Shown: positions 26,255-34,927, numbered from the stretch's first letter. The stretch: DNA of 64,000 nucleotides from Pseudomonas sp. MAG733B (GCF_036884845.1 NZ_CP145732.1:3658001-3722000); one strand, 5' to 3'. Translations and numbers: made by a program. Notes: a model not told the origin generated them from the letters alone.

Positions 26255-27544
26255 CTAACCCATATAGCGAGCGACGACGGCCCGATAGTTGCCATCTAAT
26301 GAGTAGCCACCAACAACGATGTTTCCATCAGGCTGAACAGCCACTGAAGTTGCCGTATCGAGACTGCGTCCCAGGCGTGTACGAATCCATCCGATGCCGT
26401 TACCAAATTCGCAGTCGAGTTGTCCATCAGCCAGGTATCGGCCAAGAATAAAGTCGGCCTCGACACCACCAATGGTTGCTCCGGCCGTGACCACGCTGCC
26501 ATCCGGTTGCACCTGGGCGGCGGTCCATTGGCAGCCGCTGCGGCCGATTTCCAGCAATTGTGACAGACCGCCATTGCAGTGAATGTCTGGGCGACCATTG
26601 CTGTGCACCTTCAGAGAAGCGCAACGCATTGGATCACGGCTACTGCCAAGACACTGTATGTCGCCATTGTCTTGCTGGACGATCTGGCTGACTTGAGCGC
26701 TTTGACCCTGGGCCTTGAAACTCATGAAGCCATCCACGGCAAAACGCTCATCTAGGCTGCCATCGGCATGATAACGGGCCAGCAAACCTTCTTCGGGGAA
26801 GTTGATCGAGCCACCCACCAGAATCCGGCCGTCCTGTTGCAGCATCAGCGTGCTGAGCCAAGTGTTCATCAATAAGTGCCGGACGATGACGAAGCCGAGG
26901 CCATTGAAAGTCCTGTCCAGCGAGCCGTCGCTATCCAGCCGTATAAGCAGGCCGGTATGGTCCGCCAGTTCGAAGTGATGATTGGCTATCAACAGGATTC
27001 GACCGTCCTCTTGAATGATGGCATCGCAGGCTTCGGCTCCTGGTACACCGGGCGGCAGCCAGGCATCACGAACCCCGTGGGACAGATTGCCCGGCAGACG
27101 CACGACGCAGCGACCGTTGTCGCCAAACCCTTGAACCGGACAGCCTTGTGGGTCAAATAACGCCAGGGCGGGGAGTGTGCGATGGGCATTTTCGTAGTGC
27201 AGGCCAACGATCAGGATGTGGCCGTCGGGCAGCACCCTGACCTTGCCGGCCATGGCTTCGAAGCCAGGCTCGAATTGTCCGACAACGCTGCCTTGTTTGC
27301 CGAATGCCAAGTCCGCCGAACCGTCCTCCAGCAACCGGGCCAGCCCGAAGCGGCTGCCGTCCGGCATGCCGACCTTGGCCGCGACCAACAGGCGACCCTG
27401 GGAATCGATGGCGACGCCGTTGGCCATGCTTGAAACGCTACCGGCGAAGTACACCTGGGTATTGCCACCGTTGGCGAAGGTGGTATCGAGGATCCCGGCG
27501 TTACTGAAGGTTGTCGGGAAGGCCAGAACGGACTGGGTTGACAT
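26255..27544 (-). CDS. Delta-60 repeat (beta-propeller-like) protein
   Basis: A 429-residue protein made of about seven repeats of the delta-60 type. Each repeat carries a pattern like VQPDGNIVVGGYS / RYLADGQLDCEFGNG / LQQDGRILVGGSI / RLLEDGSADLAFGKQG spaced about 50-60 residues. It begins at the ATG at 27544 with AAGGAG 8 bases upstream; the longer frame to 27709 is not supported. There is no signal peptide. Such proteins are usually surface or secreted in other bacteria; here location and role are unknown. Confidence 0.85.
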   Translation of the reverse strand: MSTQSVLAFPTTFSNAGILDTTFANGGNTQVYFAGSVSSMANGVAIDSQGRLLVAAKVGMPDGSRFGLARLLEDGSADLAFGKQGSVVGQFEPGFEAMAGKVRVLPDGHILIVGLHYENAHRTLPALALFDPQGCPVQGFGDNGRCVVRLPGNLSHGVRDAWLPPGVPGAEACDAIIQEDGRILLIANHHFELADHTGLLIRLDSDGSLDRTFNGLGFVIVRHLLMNTWLSTLMLQQDGRILVGGSINFPEEGLLARYHADGSLDERFAVDGFMSFKAQGQSAQVSQIVQQDNGDIQCLGSSRDPMRCASLKVHSNGRPDIHCNGGLSQLLEIGRSGCQWTAAQVQPDGSVVTAGATIGGVEADFILGRYLADGQLDCEFGNGIGWIRTRLGRSLDTATSVAVQPDGNIVVGGYSLDGNYRAVVARYMG

Positions 27545-27799
27545 GCACGCATCTCCTTGCGAGTCGTCCTTGTCCAGAAGTTGGGATGGCGACTTTATAG
27601 GAAGAACATTCAATCCCTGAATGCGCGAATGCACAACTGACATAACTAACAGGTGGAGAGTCGCTGTGTGCCACAACAGTGTCTTTTCGAACCAATGGCA
27701 AGCGTGCAAAGAATTCAGCGTGCGCTAGTTCAAATAATGAAGTGTTGCAAGTGCTGGTGGTCGTTAAACCAGGTAACTAACGACTGCGGGAGGAAGGGC

Positions 27800-27823
27800 G
27801 CGGATTACTCCGGAGTAATCCGC
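27800..27823. repeat. Perfect 24-bp palindrome
   Basis: A perfect inverted repeat with arms GCGGATTACTCC/GGAGTAATCCGC and no loop lies 7 bases downstream of the stop at 27831. There is no T-run on either side, so it may be an operator or a Rho-linked 3' hairpin. Confidence 0.6.
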
Positions 27824-27830
27824 AAAACGA

Positions 27831-28097
27831 TCAGTGCGGCATCGACCACGATTGCAGCTTGTAACCTTCCTGGCTCAACTCTTCACGAGCCTGTTGCAGC
27901 AAGCGTTCAAGCTGCTCAGGGTCGGTGTAGGCGCTGCTTGGAATCTGCTTGCGGCCTATACTGTTGTTGGTGCGATCGATCACGGTCAGGCTGAGTTCGC
28001 CGTTGCCGTCCTGTGGCGCCCAGGCCACGCATTGGAAAGGCTGGAATGCGCGGTCGGCAATCAAAAGAGCTTCGTTGATGCGGAGCGGGGCGTTCAT
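27831..28097 (-). CDS. Conserved hypothetical small protein
   Basis: An 88-residue soluble protein (MNAPLRINEALLIADRAFQPFQCVAW...LTVIDRTNNSIGRKQIPSSAY...LERLLQQAREELSQEGYKLQSWSMPH). It has an alternating strand pattern followed by a C-terminal helix. I recognise the shape only as a Pseudomonas conserved hypothetical. GAGAG lies 8 bases before the ATG. It follows the sigma-54 activator locus in the opposite orientation and lies upstream of the delta-60 gene on the same strand, 286 bases apart. Confidence 0.65.
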   Translation of the reverse strand: MNAPLRINEALLIADRAFQPFQCVAWAPQDGNGELSLTVIDRTNNSIGRKQIPSSAYTDPEQLERLLQQAREELSQEGYKLQSWSMPH

Positions 28098-28439
28098 GGG
28101 ATGTTCTCTCTGTATGCCCAATCAAGTGATGTGCCGATGGTTGGGCTTACCGTTCGGCTGGTTACTTGTACTGATGCCCGCAACCGGGGTTCGGGTCACA
28201 CACAAAGGAAAGAAATTTCAACTTTCTTTCAAAGAAGCCCGGCAAAAGCCTGCTTTGAAAGCTGAATGAAAGATTGGACTCGTTAGGTAACTAACAAACT
28301 TGTTCTTATAACTATTTAAGCAACAACCCTATAGTCAAACGGTACAAGGCTACGTCAAATTCTTGCTAATGTTACAGCCAGGTCTGCCAAATGACTGTTT
28401 TTAATAATATTTCCTAGAATTTGGCGCCAAGGAACAGTC
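28098..28439. other. Intergenic region upstream of the sigma-54 activator gene
   Basis: No coding frame of note lies here. It has two overlapping inverted repeats (GAAAGAAA...TTTCTTTC at 28208-28230 and CTTTCAAAG...CTTTGAAAG at 28226-28261), which cannot both form. An 11-mer AGGTAACTAAC at 28285-28295 also occurs at 27771-27781. TTGGCGCCAA, a 10-bp palindrome, lies at 28421-28430 next to the AAGGAA ribosome site. Confidence 0.6.
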
Positions 28440-29765
28440 ATGAGCGAAGCGCCTGCCTTACGACGTCTATTAGTGGTTGATCCCTGCGACGACTGCCATC
28501 GTCTATTACCGGGATTACGCTCTGTGGGTTGGGATGTTGACAGCTGTTCACTGGAACACGCTGCCGACCGAACCTGCGATGTGGGCTTGTTACGCTTGCA
28601 GCCTTTTCACCTTGAGCGCCCGGATGCCGTCAAAGAGCTGATCAGCCGCAGCGGTACCGAGTGGATTGCCGTCCTGACGCAGGATGTCCTGCGTTTGCAG
28701 AATGTCGGCGACTTTGTCTGCGAATGGTTTTTCGACTTCCATACCTTGCCGTTCGATGTCTCACGAGTCCAGGTCACGCTGGGCCGAGCGTTCGGCATGG
28801 CGCGCCTGCGCGGGCAGGGCACGGTGCACATTGATCAGCCCGAACATGAATTGCTGGGCGACAGTAAGCCGATACGCGAGTTGCGTAAGTTGCTGAGCAA
28901 ATTGGCGCCCACTGAGTCTCCGATTTTGATTCGCGGTGAAAGCGGCACCGGTAAAGAGTTGGTGGCCCGCACTTTGCACCGACAGTCCCAGCGTCACAGT
29001 AAACCCTTTGTTGCGATCAACTGCGGCGCGATTCCGGAGCATCTGATCCAGTCCGAGCTGTTCGGTCACGAGAAAGGAGCCTTTACCGGCGCCCACCAAC
29101 GCAAGGTCGGGCGGATCGAAGCGGCCAACGGCGGAACATTGTTTCTTGATGAAATTGGCGACCTGCCGTTGGAGCTACAGGCCAACCTGTTGCGTTTTCT
29201 CCAGGAAAAACACATCGAGCGGGTGGGCGGCAGCCAGCCGATTCCAGTGGACGTACGGGTTCTGGCGGCGACCCACGTCGACCTTGAGGCCGCGATCGAG
29301 AAAAAGCGCTTCCGCGAAGATCTCTACTACCGCTTGAACGTGCTGCAAGTCGTGACAGCACCATTGCGTGAGCGTCACGGCGACCTGTCGATGCTGGCCA
29401 ACCACTTCTCCCATTTCTACAGCCATGAAACCGGTCGTCGTCCGCGCAGTTTCAGCGAAGACGCCTTGATCGCCATGGGCAAGCATGACTGGCCGGGCAA
29501 TGTTCGTGAACTGGCCAACCGGGTACGCCGCGGGCTGGTATTGGCCGAAGGGCGGCAGATCGAGGCGCGCGACCTGGGGCTGATCAGCCAGCAGGCCGTC
29601 GCCACGCCGATGGGCACGCTGGAAGACTACAAGACCCGGGCCGAACGCCAGGCGTTGTGCGATGTGCTGAACCGACATAGCGACAACCTGAGCGTCGCCG
29701 CCAAAGTCCTGGGTGTGTCGCGGCCGACGTTCTATCGGCTGTTGCACAAACATCAGATTCGCTGA
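28440..29765 (+). CDS. Sigma-54-dependent transcriptional activator with VpsR-like N-terminal domain (convergent with fap operon)
   Basis: A 441-residue enhancer-binding protein. The N-terminal domain (1-130) resembles a receiver, but at the position of the phospho-acceptor Asp it has Arg52 (DVGLLRLQPF), as in VpsR-like atypical receivers. The AAA+ domain (135-370) has Walker A GESGTGKE (166-173), the sigma-54 contact GAFTGA (213-218) and Walker B FLDEIGDLP. A Fis-type helix-turn-helix ends the protein (NLSVAAKVLGVSRPTFYRLLHKH). It is convergent with fapF and shares a terminator. A sigma-54 promoter precedes fapA, so it may activate the fap operon, possibly by c-di-GMP sensing (inference). 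Confidence 0.9.
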   Translation: MSEAPALRRLLVVDPCDDCHRLLPGLRSVGWDVDSCSLEHAADRTCDVGLLRLQPFHLERPDAVKELISRSGTEWIAVLTQDVLRLQNVGDFVCEWFFDFHTLPFDVSRVQVTLGRAFGMARLRGQGTVHIDQPEHELLGDSKPIRELRKLLSKLAPTESPILIRGESGTGKELVARTLHRQSQRHSKPFVAINCGAIPEHLIQSELFGHEKGAFTGAHQRKVGRIEAANGGTLFLDEIGDLPLELQANLLRFLQEKHIERVGGSQPIPVDVRVLAATHVDLEAAIEKKRFREDLYYRLNVLQVVTAPLRERHGDLSMLANHFSHFYSHETGRRPRSFSEDALIAMGKHDWPGNVRELANRVRRGLVLAEGRQIEARDLGLISQQAVATPMGTLEDYKTRAERQALCDVLNRHSDNLSVAAKVLGVSRPTFYRLLHKHQIR

Positions 29766-29775
29766 ACACAACACG

Positions 29776-29818
29776 ATAAAAAGCCCCGCTGCGATGATGT
29801 CGCAGCGGGGCTTTTATC
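29776..29818. terminator. Bidirectional Rho-independent terminator (activator gene / fapF)
   Basis: A perfect 12-bp core stem GCCCCGCTGCGA/TCGCAGCGGGGC is extended by flanking A-run and T-run pairs (ATAAAAA/TTTTAT), giving a T-run on both strands. It lies between two convergent genes. Confidence 0.93.
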
Positions 29819-29823
29819 GTGGG

Positions 29824-31128
29824 TCAGAAGTAGTACGGGAATTTCAGGCTGAACTGGAAGTCCGGAGCATCGTCCGTCATGCCGATGGACAGGTTGGGTA
29901 CGATCGTCAGGTTATCTGTAGCGGCAATGGTCATGCCGATGTTGAAGTAGCCGGCGTTGGCGTCGCTGGAAGTGACAGACTCCCAATCCCCGCCATCCTG
30001 TTTGATTTTGCTCTTGCGTTGCACCACATCAGACACCGAGAACGACATACTCATCTTTTCGTTCAGGGCGAATGCGATACCGGCACCGAGCTGGAAGCTG
30101 TCGCCGATGTCCACTTTGCCCGGGTTTTTCTGTCCGACAGTGGAGCTGATGTCGTCGAAGGACTCCTCGAAGTTATGGGTGTAGGACAAGCTACCGAACA
30201 GCACGGCCGGATCGTACGTTTTGACCAGAGAGATGCCCGGTGTGATCGACCAGACGCCATTACCGGTAGGCAGTGTGTCAGGTACGAACAGGTTGGAGTT
30301 GGCGTCCACCTGACGCAGTTTGATGCCGAACGGGTCCTTGCCGGTAGGTGCCTTGACACGCAAGGTGACTACGGCATCCGGCGTGTTGACCGACTCGTCG
30401 AGGAACTTATAGGCAATACCGAAGTTGACGTCGCCGATCTCCGGGTCACGGGTCACGGTTTCTTCGGTTGTCACGCCTGCGGAGCCACCATTGCCGCCGC
30501 CTGACTGGTAAGTGGATTCGCGGTAGACCACCGGCACGTTCAGGTCAAACTGCCAGCGGTTGTTGAAGTTGTAGCGACCGGTCAGGTCAAGCGTCCAGGT
30601 ATCGGCCTTGATCCGGTCAAGGTTGATGTTGCCCAGAAAGATCGAGTCCAGTGCGAGGAATCCGTTAAGGATCAGCTGGCGGGTATCGTACCGGGAGTAG
30701 GTCAGCCCGGTTTCTACGCTGAACTTGCCGCCGCCGAAGAATCCGCTGGCCTCGTCATACAGGTTGGAAACGCTTTGTGCCGGTTGAGAATCATCTGCCA
30801 GCGATTGTCCATAGGAACTGCCACCCCCGGCCGCTCCCCCTGAAGCGGCTGCGGCGCCAGTGCCGACCGCAACTTGCGAGTTGCCTTTCATGTCTGCCGG
30901 TGACTTGGCCAGGCGTTTTGGAGGAGGGGATGCCGGTTGTTCTTCTACCTGGCGGACCCGTTGCTCGAGTACCGCCAGGGCTTTTTGTTGTACTTCGTAT
31001 CGTTGCTTCAACTCCAGAAGTTCCTGTTTCAGAAGCTCTACTTCCGCATCCGGTGCTGCTTGCACCATCACCGCCGGGAACAGAGTGCTCAAACATACAA
31101 CAGCACGCAGTGACACTGATCGATACAT
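29824..31128 (-). CDS. fapF: FapF, outer-membrane transporter of functional amyloid
   Basis: A 434-residue outer-membrane protein. The signal peptide [24 protein letters not shown] is followed by an N-terminal coiled coil ([36 protein letters not shown]), an Ala/Gly/Ser linker, then a beta-barrel from about residue 130 ([18 protein letters not shown]) to the C-terminal aromatic FSLKFPYYF. This is the known layout of trimeric FapF, the pore that secretes the FapC and FapB subunits. It is the last gene of fapABCDEF, 48 bases after fapE, and ends at the bidirectional terminator. Confidence 0.95.
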   Translation of the reverse strand: MYRSVSLRAVVCLSTLFPAVMVQAAPDAEVELLKQELLELKQRYEVQQKALAVLEQRVRQVEEQPASPPPKRLAKSPADMKGNSQVAVGTGAAAASGGAAGGGSSYGQSLADDSQPAQSVSNLYDEASGFFGGGKFSVETGLTYSRYDTRQLILNGFLALDSIFLGNINLDRIKADTWTLDLTGRYNFNNRWQFDLNVPVVYRESTYQSGGGNGGSAGVTTEETVTRDPEIGDVNFGIAYKFLDESVNTPDAVVTLRVKAPTGKDPFGIKLRQVDANSNLFVPDTLPTGNGVWSITPGISLVKTYDPAVLFGSLSYTHNFEESFDDISSTVGQKNPGKVDIGDSFQLGAGIAFALNEKMSMSFSVSDVVQRKSKIKQDGGDWESVTSSDANAGYFNIGMTIAATDNLTIVPNLSIGMTDDAPDFQFSLKFPYYF

Positions 31129-31176
31129 GAATTAAGCCGTCCCTTGTAATGCCCAATGGTCGAGACTCAGCGTAGT

Positions 31177-31920
31177 TCAATATCCCAAGGTGCGAAGGGC
31201 GGCGAGTTGATTCAGGTTGCAGTCCAATGCGCCGGCACTTGGGCCATTATTATTGAGGACAACATTGAGCTGGGTGAGGTTACTGACCATGTTGCTATTG
31301 CCCAGCAAACGGGTGTTTTGCAGAAGGCCGCCCTGGGCAACCTGTTGCATGGCCGAACCTTGATTGTTATTGGCCTGAATGGCCATTTGCACGCCGCCAT
31401 TGGTTGCGGAAACCGCGATGCTGCCTGCAGCATTGCTGCCGGTGATGGTTTGGCCGGCCATCAATGCCTGACCTTGAGCGGGTACCAGTGCCGGGGCCGA
31501 GTTGGCTTCTTTTACATCGATAGCGATGTTGTTGTAAGCGCTGTTGCCGTCCCCTGCGGCGCGTACGCTCTGGGTGATGCCTTGCGTGCCATTCAAGCCT
31601 GCGCCGCCAACCACGCTGCCGGTGCCTTGTTGAGAAGAGCCGCCGTTACCGGACTGACTGTATGTTGACACGTAGAATTCGGGTTTGACCGTTGCGGCCT
31701 GGATCTGCATGGAGGTAGTCGCCCCGATCAGATCGCCACTGGCGTTGCGCCAGGTACTGCTCATTACAACACCGAAGCTGATGATCCGTCCTGGCATGAC
31801 ATACCGGCCACGCAGTTCGGCAAGCTCCTGATCCTTGATTTCGATGGGTTTGAATCCGTTGGCAAAACCTGAGGTGCTCGCTACCAGACAGGCGGCGGCC
31901 ACCCAATATGAGGTTTTCAT
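31177..31920 (-). CDS. fapE: FapE, minor amyloid-associated secreted protein
   Basis: A 247-residue exported protein. The signal peptide is MKTSYWVAAACLVASTSGFA; the mature chain begins NGFKPIEIKDQELAELRGRYVMPGRIISFGVVMSSTW and has Asn/Gln/Gly/Ser-rich central and C-terminal parts, ending DCNLNQLAALRTLGY. The GRYVMPG block is the FapE-type marker. FapE is found in mature Fap fibres as a minor part. The ATG at 31920 has GGAG 7 bases upstream. It lies between fapD and fapF. Confidence 0.93.
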   Translation of the reverse strand: MKTSYWVAAACLVASTSGFANGFKPIEIKDQELAELRGRYVMPGRIISFGVVMSSTWRNASGDLIGATTSMQIQAATVKPEFYVSTYSQSGNGGSSQQGTGSVVGGAGLNGTQGITQSVRAAGDGNSAYNNIAIDVKEANSAPALVPAQGQALMAGQTITGSNAAGSIAVSATNGGVQMAIQANNNQGSAMQQVAQGGLLQNTRLLGNSNMVSNLTQLNVVLNNNGPSAGALDCNLNQLAALRTLGY

Positions 31921-31964
31921 TTGCTGCTCCCGGAGCATCCTGCTCCCTATCATCTAGTTGGCGA

Positions 31965-32645
31965 TTAAAAGAAGTCGCTCTGTATGAAACCAAAGTCCAT
32001 CAATTCAGCATCTTTGACCGGGTTGAAGTTATCCAGCTTGTTCTTGGCTGTCAGCGGTTCCGGTGGGCTGCGTAGTGCATTGGTTTTTTCGTAGCCGGGT
32101 CCAACGATAGCGAAGACAATTCCGTTCCAACCTTTGACAAAGTCATCATGGGAGTAGCGTTTGTGACCGAGTACCGGGTCGCCAATATAGACCCAGTTCT
32201 TGTCAGCACGCTGCAACACCACGAAGTGCTTGTAGCCGCGAACTTCCGTCAGTACCACCACCGGAATCGTTACTGCGTCGAGCTTTTCAGGTGGGATTTT
32301 GTAGCCCCGGGCACGCATGCCGATGCTTTCTATGTAGCGCTTCATGTCCAGCATGGAGAAACCTTGCGTACGGACAAGGTCCTGGTCTGCATTGACCAGC
32401 ATGCCTTTGATGATGTGCTCTTCATCGACGTCGAGCCAATAGGCCTGGCGCAAAATCGTTGCCAGTGCGGCGGCGCCGCAACTGAAATCGGTTTTCTGTT
32501 CGACGATGTTGCTGAACTTGCGCTCACGCAGACTCTGTACCTGCTTATAGATGAGTGTGCCGCCAGGAAGGGCGGCCACTGACATCTGTGCGGCCTGGGT
32601 CAGGCCAGACAGGCAGAGGAGGGCGATGAGTGCAGTCTTACGCAT
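31965..32645 (-). CDS. fapD: FapD, C39-family cysteine peptidase of the fap system
   Basis: A 226-residue exported peptidase. The signal peptide is MRKTALIALLCLSGLTQAAQ. The C39 catalytic triad is visible: Cys56 (KTDFSCGAAALATIL), His140 (GYKHFVVLQR) and Asp156 (YIGDPVLGHKRY). FapD is required for Fap fibre formation and is thought to process Fap components in the periplasm. An intrinsic terminator lies in the 63-base gap between fapC and this gene, which should lower its expression relative to the subunits. Confidence 0.94.
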   Translation of the reverse strand: MRKTALIALLCLSGLTQAAQMSVAALPGGTLIYKQVQSLRERKFSNIVEQKTDFSCGAAALATILRQAYWLDVDEEHIIKGMLVNADQDLVRTQGFSMLDMKRYIESIGMRARGYKIPPEKLDAVTIPVVVLTEVRGYKHFVVLQRADKNWVYIGDPVLGHKRYSHDDFVKGWNGIVFAIVGPGYEKTNALRSPPEPLTAKNKLDNFNPVKDAELMDFGFIQSDFF

Positions 32646-32672
32646 GATCGATACGCCTTTGCGGACTGAGGA

Positions 32673-32694
32673 AAAGCCCCGTTGCCGGGGCTTT
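32673..32694 (-). terminator. Intrinsic terminator/attenuator between fapC and fapD
   Basis: A perfect 9-bp stem AAAGCCCCG/CGGGGCTTT with a 4-base loop is followed on the minus strand by TTTTC. It lies inside the fap operon, so it probably causes partial termination after fapC. Confidence 0.85.
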
Positions 32695-32708
32695 CATTTC
32701 GATCGCGA

Positions 32709-33761
32709 TTACAGGCAGGCTCTGCAACCTGCAGCGATGGACAGCGAGTTGCTTTGTTGGTTGCCTACACCAGACGATACGTTGGCGCCGCCGTTGCCGG
32801 AGAAGCCATTCATCGAGTTGGTCATTGTAGCAGTGTTGGTTACAGGGTTTTTCCAGCCGTTTGGAGTCATCACTTGTTGGGTGGTTACACCAGCCAGACC
32901 GAACACGCCGACAGCAACGAAATCGGACGTGGTATCGCCGTTGCCGCCATGGTTGCCGCCACCATGGTTACCGCCACCGTTGTTGCCGCCACGGTCGTTG
33001 TTGTGGTTGTTGCCACCACCATGGTTGCCGCCACCGTGATTGTCGCCTTCGGTCGTCGCAGTGCCTGCCGCTACGAATACGCCAGCAGCGTTAAAGGTAC
33101 CCACGAGGGTATCTTTGGTGTAAGCCTGAGTAGCGGCGTTGGTGACAGACAGGCCGGTGGACGATTGGTTGGCCGCAGCAGCAGCTTGTGCTACACGGCC
33201 GCCCGATACGGCGATGGCCAGGTTGTTTTTCTGTTGGTTGAAGTTGCCGGAGGTTACGTTGATGCCGATGTTGCCGGAGCCGTTGTTGCCGGCGTTGTTC
33301 AGGGACGCGGCGTTGGTGTTGGACGAGTTCAGAACGGTGTTGCCACCATTGAGTTGAGTAGCGCTGGAAGCAGCGACTGCGGTGCCGAAGATGAAGCTTT
33401 CGTCAGCAGTGGCCAGGGCGGCGGCGTTATCTTGTTGGTTGCCGTCGCCGGCTGCAACGTTGGCGCCCATGTTGCCGTTGGAGCCGTTCAGCGAGCTATC
33501 CACTGCAGCACCATTTTTGGTGCCTTGGTTCAGGACTGCGTTGCCGGAGCTGCTTTGCTGATCCATGACGGTGGCCCCAGCACCGGCGGTGATCGACAGA
33601 ATTTGTTCCAGAGTTGGGCCTTTAGGCTGGTTGTTACCATGCCCGTTGCCGTGACCATTGCCATGACCGTGATCATCATCACGACCGCCTGCTTGTGCTG
33701 CGATTGCCATCACTGCTGCGAGAGCGAAAACCAGTGGTTTTAAGGCCATTGTAGGTTTCAT
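32709..33761 (-). CDS. fapC: FapC, major functional amyloid subunit
   Basis: A 350-residue secreted amyloid subunit. The signal peptide is residues 1-24 (ending AQA). The N-terminal linker is His/Gly/Asn rich (31-44). Three amyloid repeats share the core N-(M/I/G)-G-(A/I)-N-V-x-x-G-x-x-N-Q-Q at about 97-110, 164-177 and 323-336. The long second linker has His/Gly/Asn tracts (240-274). The protein ends with the conserved CxxC motif (Cys346, Cys349). FapC is the main fibre protein of Fap biofilm amyloid. The ATG at 33761 has GGAG 7 bases upstream. A terminator follows the gene. Confidence 0.96.
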   Translation of the reverse strand: MKPTMALKPLVFALAAVMAIAAQAGGRDDDHGHGNGHGNGHGNNQPKGPTLEQILSITAGAGATVMDQQSSSGNAVLNQGTKNGAAVDSSLNGSNGNMGANVAAGDGNQQDNAAALATADESFIFGTAVAASSATQLNGGNTVLNSSNTNAASLNNAGNNGSGNIGINVTSGNFNQQKNNLAIAVSGGRVAQAAAAANQSSTGLSVTNAATQAYTKDTLVGTFNAAGVFVAAGTATTEGDNHGGGNHGGGNNHNNDRGGNNGGGNHGGGNHGGNGDTTSDFVAVGVFGLAGVTTQQVMTPNGWKNPVTNTATMTNSMNGFSGNGGANVSSGVGNQQSNSLSIAAGCRACL

Positions 33762-33824
33762 GGTGTTTCTCCGTGCTTATTAGTTGGTTAAGTGTTGGTA
33801 CTTTCCAATCGCACTGCGTTTGGG

Positions 33825-34403
33825 TCAGTCAGCGACCCGGATGCTCAGGGTGTTAGCCATTCGGTTCCCCACCCCGGCACTCTGGTTCACCTGAATCACC
33901 CCTCGGCTGCCGGTGAAGGCCTGGTCGCTTGTCACGACCTGGCGACTGCCGGTTGGGGTGCCAGTTGCTCCTGAGCTTGGTAGCAACGCCACGTTCTGTT
34001 GAGAAAGGGCGCTATCGTCAACGGCTTGCGGCGCAGCACTGATGCTGATGCGCATGGCGTTGGCCATCTGGTTGTTGGCCCCGGCGCTCTGGTTGACGCC
34101 CAGTACACCGTTGCCATTACTGAAAGAAGTGCCGCCGATGGTGGCCGTCGCGTTCATCGACGGATTGGCGGGCGTATTGAGTTTTTGGTTAACAATGGTG
34201 GTCGCCCCGGCTTCGGTGCCGATGGCAATTGCACGAACGTTGGCCTGTTGCTGTTGATCACCGGCGGCCTGGTTGATGTTGAAGTTGCCTCTGTACTGGG
34301 TGCCGGAGTCTTGAAGGGTGGCGTTGTTGACTGAGCTGATTCCCGAGTCGGCCATGGCGCTGGCACAGCCGAGCAGGGCAAGAAAAAGGACGGAACGATT
34401 CAT
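33825..34403 (-). CDS. fapB: FapB, amyloid nucleator/minor subunit
   Basis: A 192-residue secreted subunit. The signal peptide is MNRSVLFLALLGCASAMA. Three repeats with G-x-(F/L/I)-x-(I/V)-N-Q-(A/S)-A-G cores appear: NFNINQAAGDQQQQANV, VLGVNQSAGANNQMANA and VIQVNQSAGVGNRMANT. FapB co-assembles with FapC and is thought to nucleate fibres. Its ATG follows the fapA stop by one base, with GGAGG 8 bases upstream; the fapA-fapB junction is therefore tightly coupled. Confidence 0.94.
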   Translation of the reverse strand: MNRSVLFLALLGCASAMADSGISSVNNATLQDSGTQYRGNFNINQAAGDQQQQANVRAIAIGTEAGATTIVNQKLNTPANPSMNATATIGGTSFSNGNGVLGVNQSAGANNQMANAMRISISAAPQAVDDSALSQQNVALLPSSGATGTPTGSRQVVTSDQAFTGSRGVIQVNQSAGVGNRMANTLSIRVAD

Positions 34404-34404
34404 G

Positions 34405-34857
34405 TCATTGACCTCCAGCCAGTCTGCCCAGAGGGGCGAGGCCGGAACTCATTGCGCGGTTGATGGTGCCTGAAATCGCGTTGCCACTACCGCCCTGATG
34501 ACCTGAGCCCATGCCGGGCATACCGTTCGGGTTGGTGACCGTATTCAAGCCTTGAAAGCCAGGACTGTTTTTATTGATGTTGTTGACAGCGATGGATTTG
34601 CCGCTGGCGATGTTTGCGAAGTCGCCATCGCTCAGCTCGGTGCTATTGAGTACCGAGGTCACTCGTGCTGAAGGATTGGCATTGACGGTGGTAGGGTTTG
34701 GGTCCTTGCCGCCATTGCGACCGAAATGCACGGCCTGGACATCGCGAGTCAAAACGATTGTGCCGTCGCCTTCGGCCTGGGCATTGAACGTGAGTACCGA
34801 CGTTGCGGCACTTCCTATAAGCAGTAGGCAGGTCATGCCTTTTTTGAAAGTCCCCAC
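34405..34857 (-). CDS. fapA: FapA, periplasmic chaperone-like protein of the fap system
   Basis: A 150-residue exported protein. The signal peptide (MGTFKKGMTCLLLIGSAATSVLTFNAQA) is followed by EGDGTIVLTRDVQAVHFGRNGG and a Gly/Asn-rich C-terminal half, matching the about 150-residue FapA. FapA influences FapC secretion and fibre composition. The GTG at 34857 is taken as start because AAGGA lies 8-9 bases upstream; the ATG at 34836 is the alternative but would shorten the signal peptide. It is the first gene after a sigma-54-type promoter. Confidence 0.9.
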   Translation of the reverse strand: MGTFKKGMTCLLLIGSAATSVLTFNAQAEGDGTIVLTRDVQAVHFGRNGGKDPNPTTVNANPSARVTSVLNSTELSDGDFANIASGKSIAVNNINKNSPGFQGLNTVTNPNGMPGMGSGHQGGSGNAISGTINRAMSSGLAPLGRLAGGQ

Positions 34858-34910
34858 GGTGCAATTCCTTCTTCTTGTGGGCTGGCCCTAGTCAGCGTTG
34901 TGAAGGAGAG

Positions 34911-34927
34911 AGCGAAAGCTGTGCCGC
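34911..34927 (-). promoter_or_regulatory. Sigma-54-type promoter of the fap operon
   Basis: Read on the minus strand it is GCGGCACAGCTTTCGCT, with the invariant GG and GC separated by 10 bases and a GGCAC-N5-TCGCT match to the TGGCAC-N5-TTGCW consensus. Predicted transcription begins near 34900, about 40 bases before the fapA GTG. Confidence 0.8.

Noticed and set aside
32850..33080. Low-complexity Gly/His/Asn coding repeats suggesting a mobile or phase-variable element
   Set aside because: They belong to the FapC linker, in frame and with no flanking duplications. Slippage is possible but not shown.
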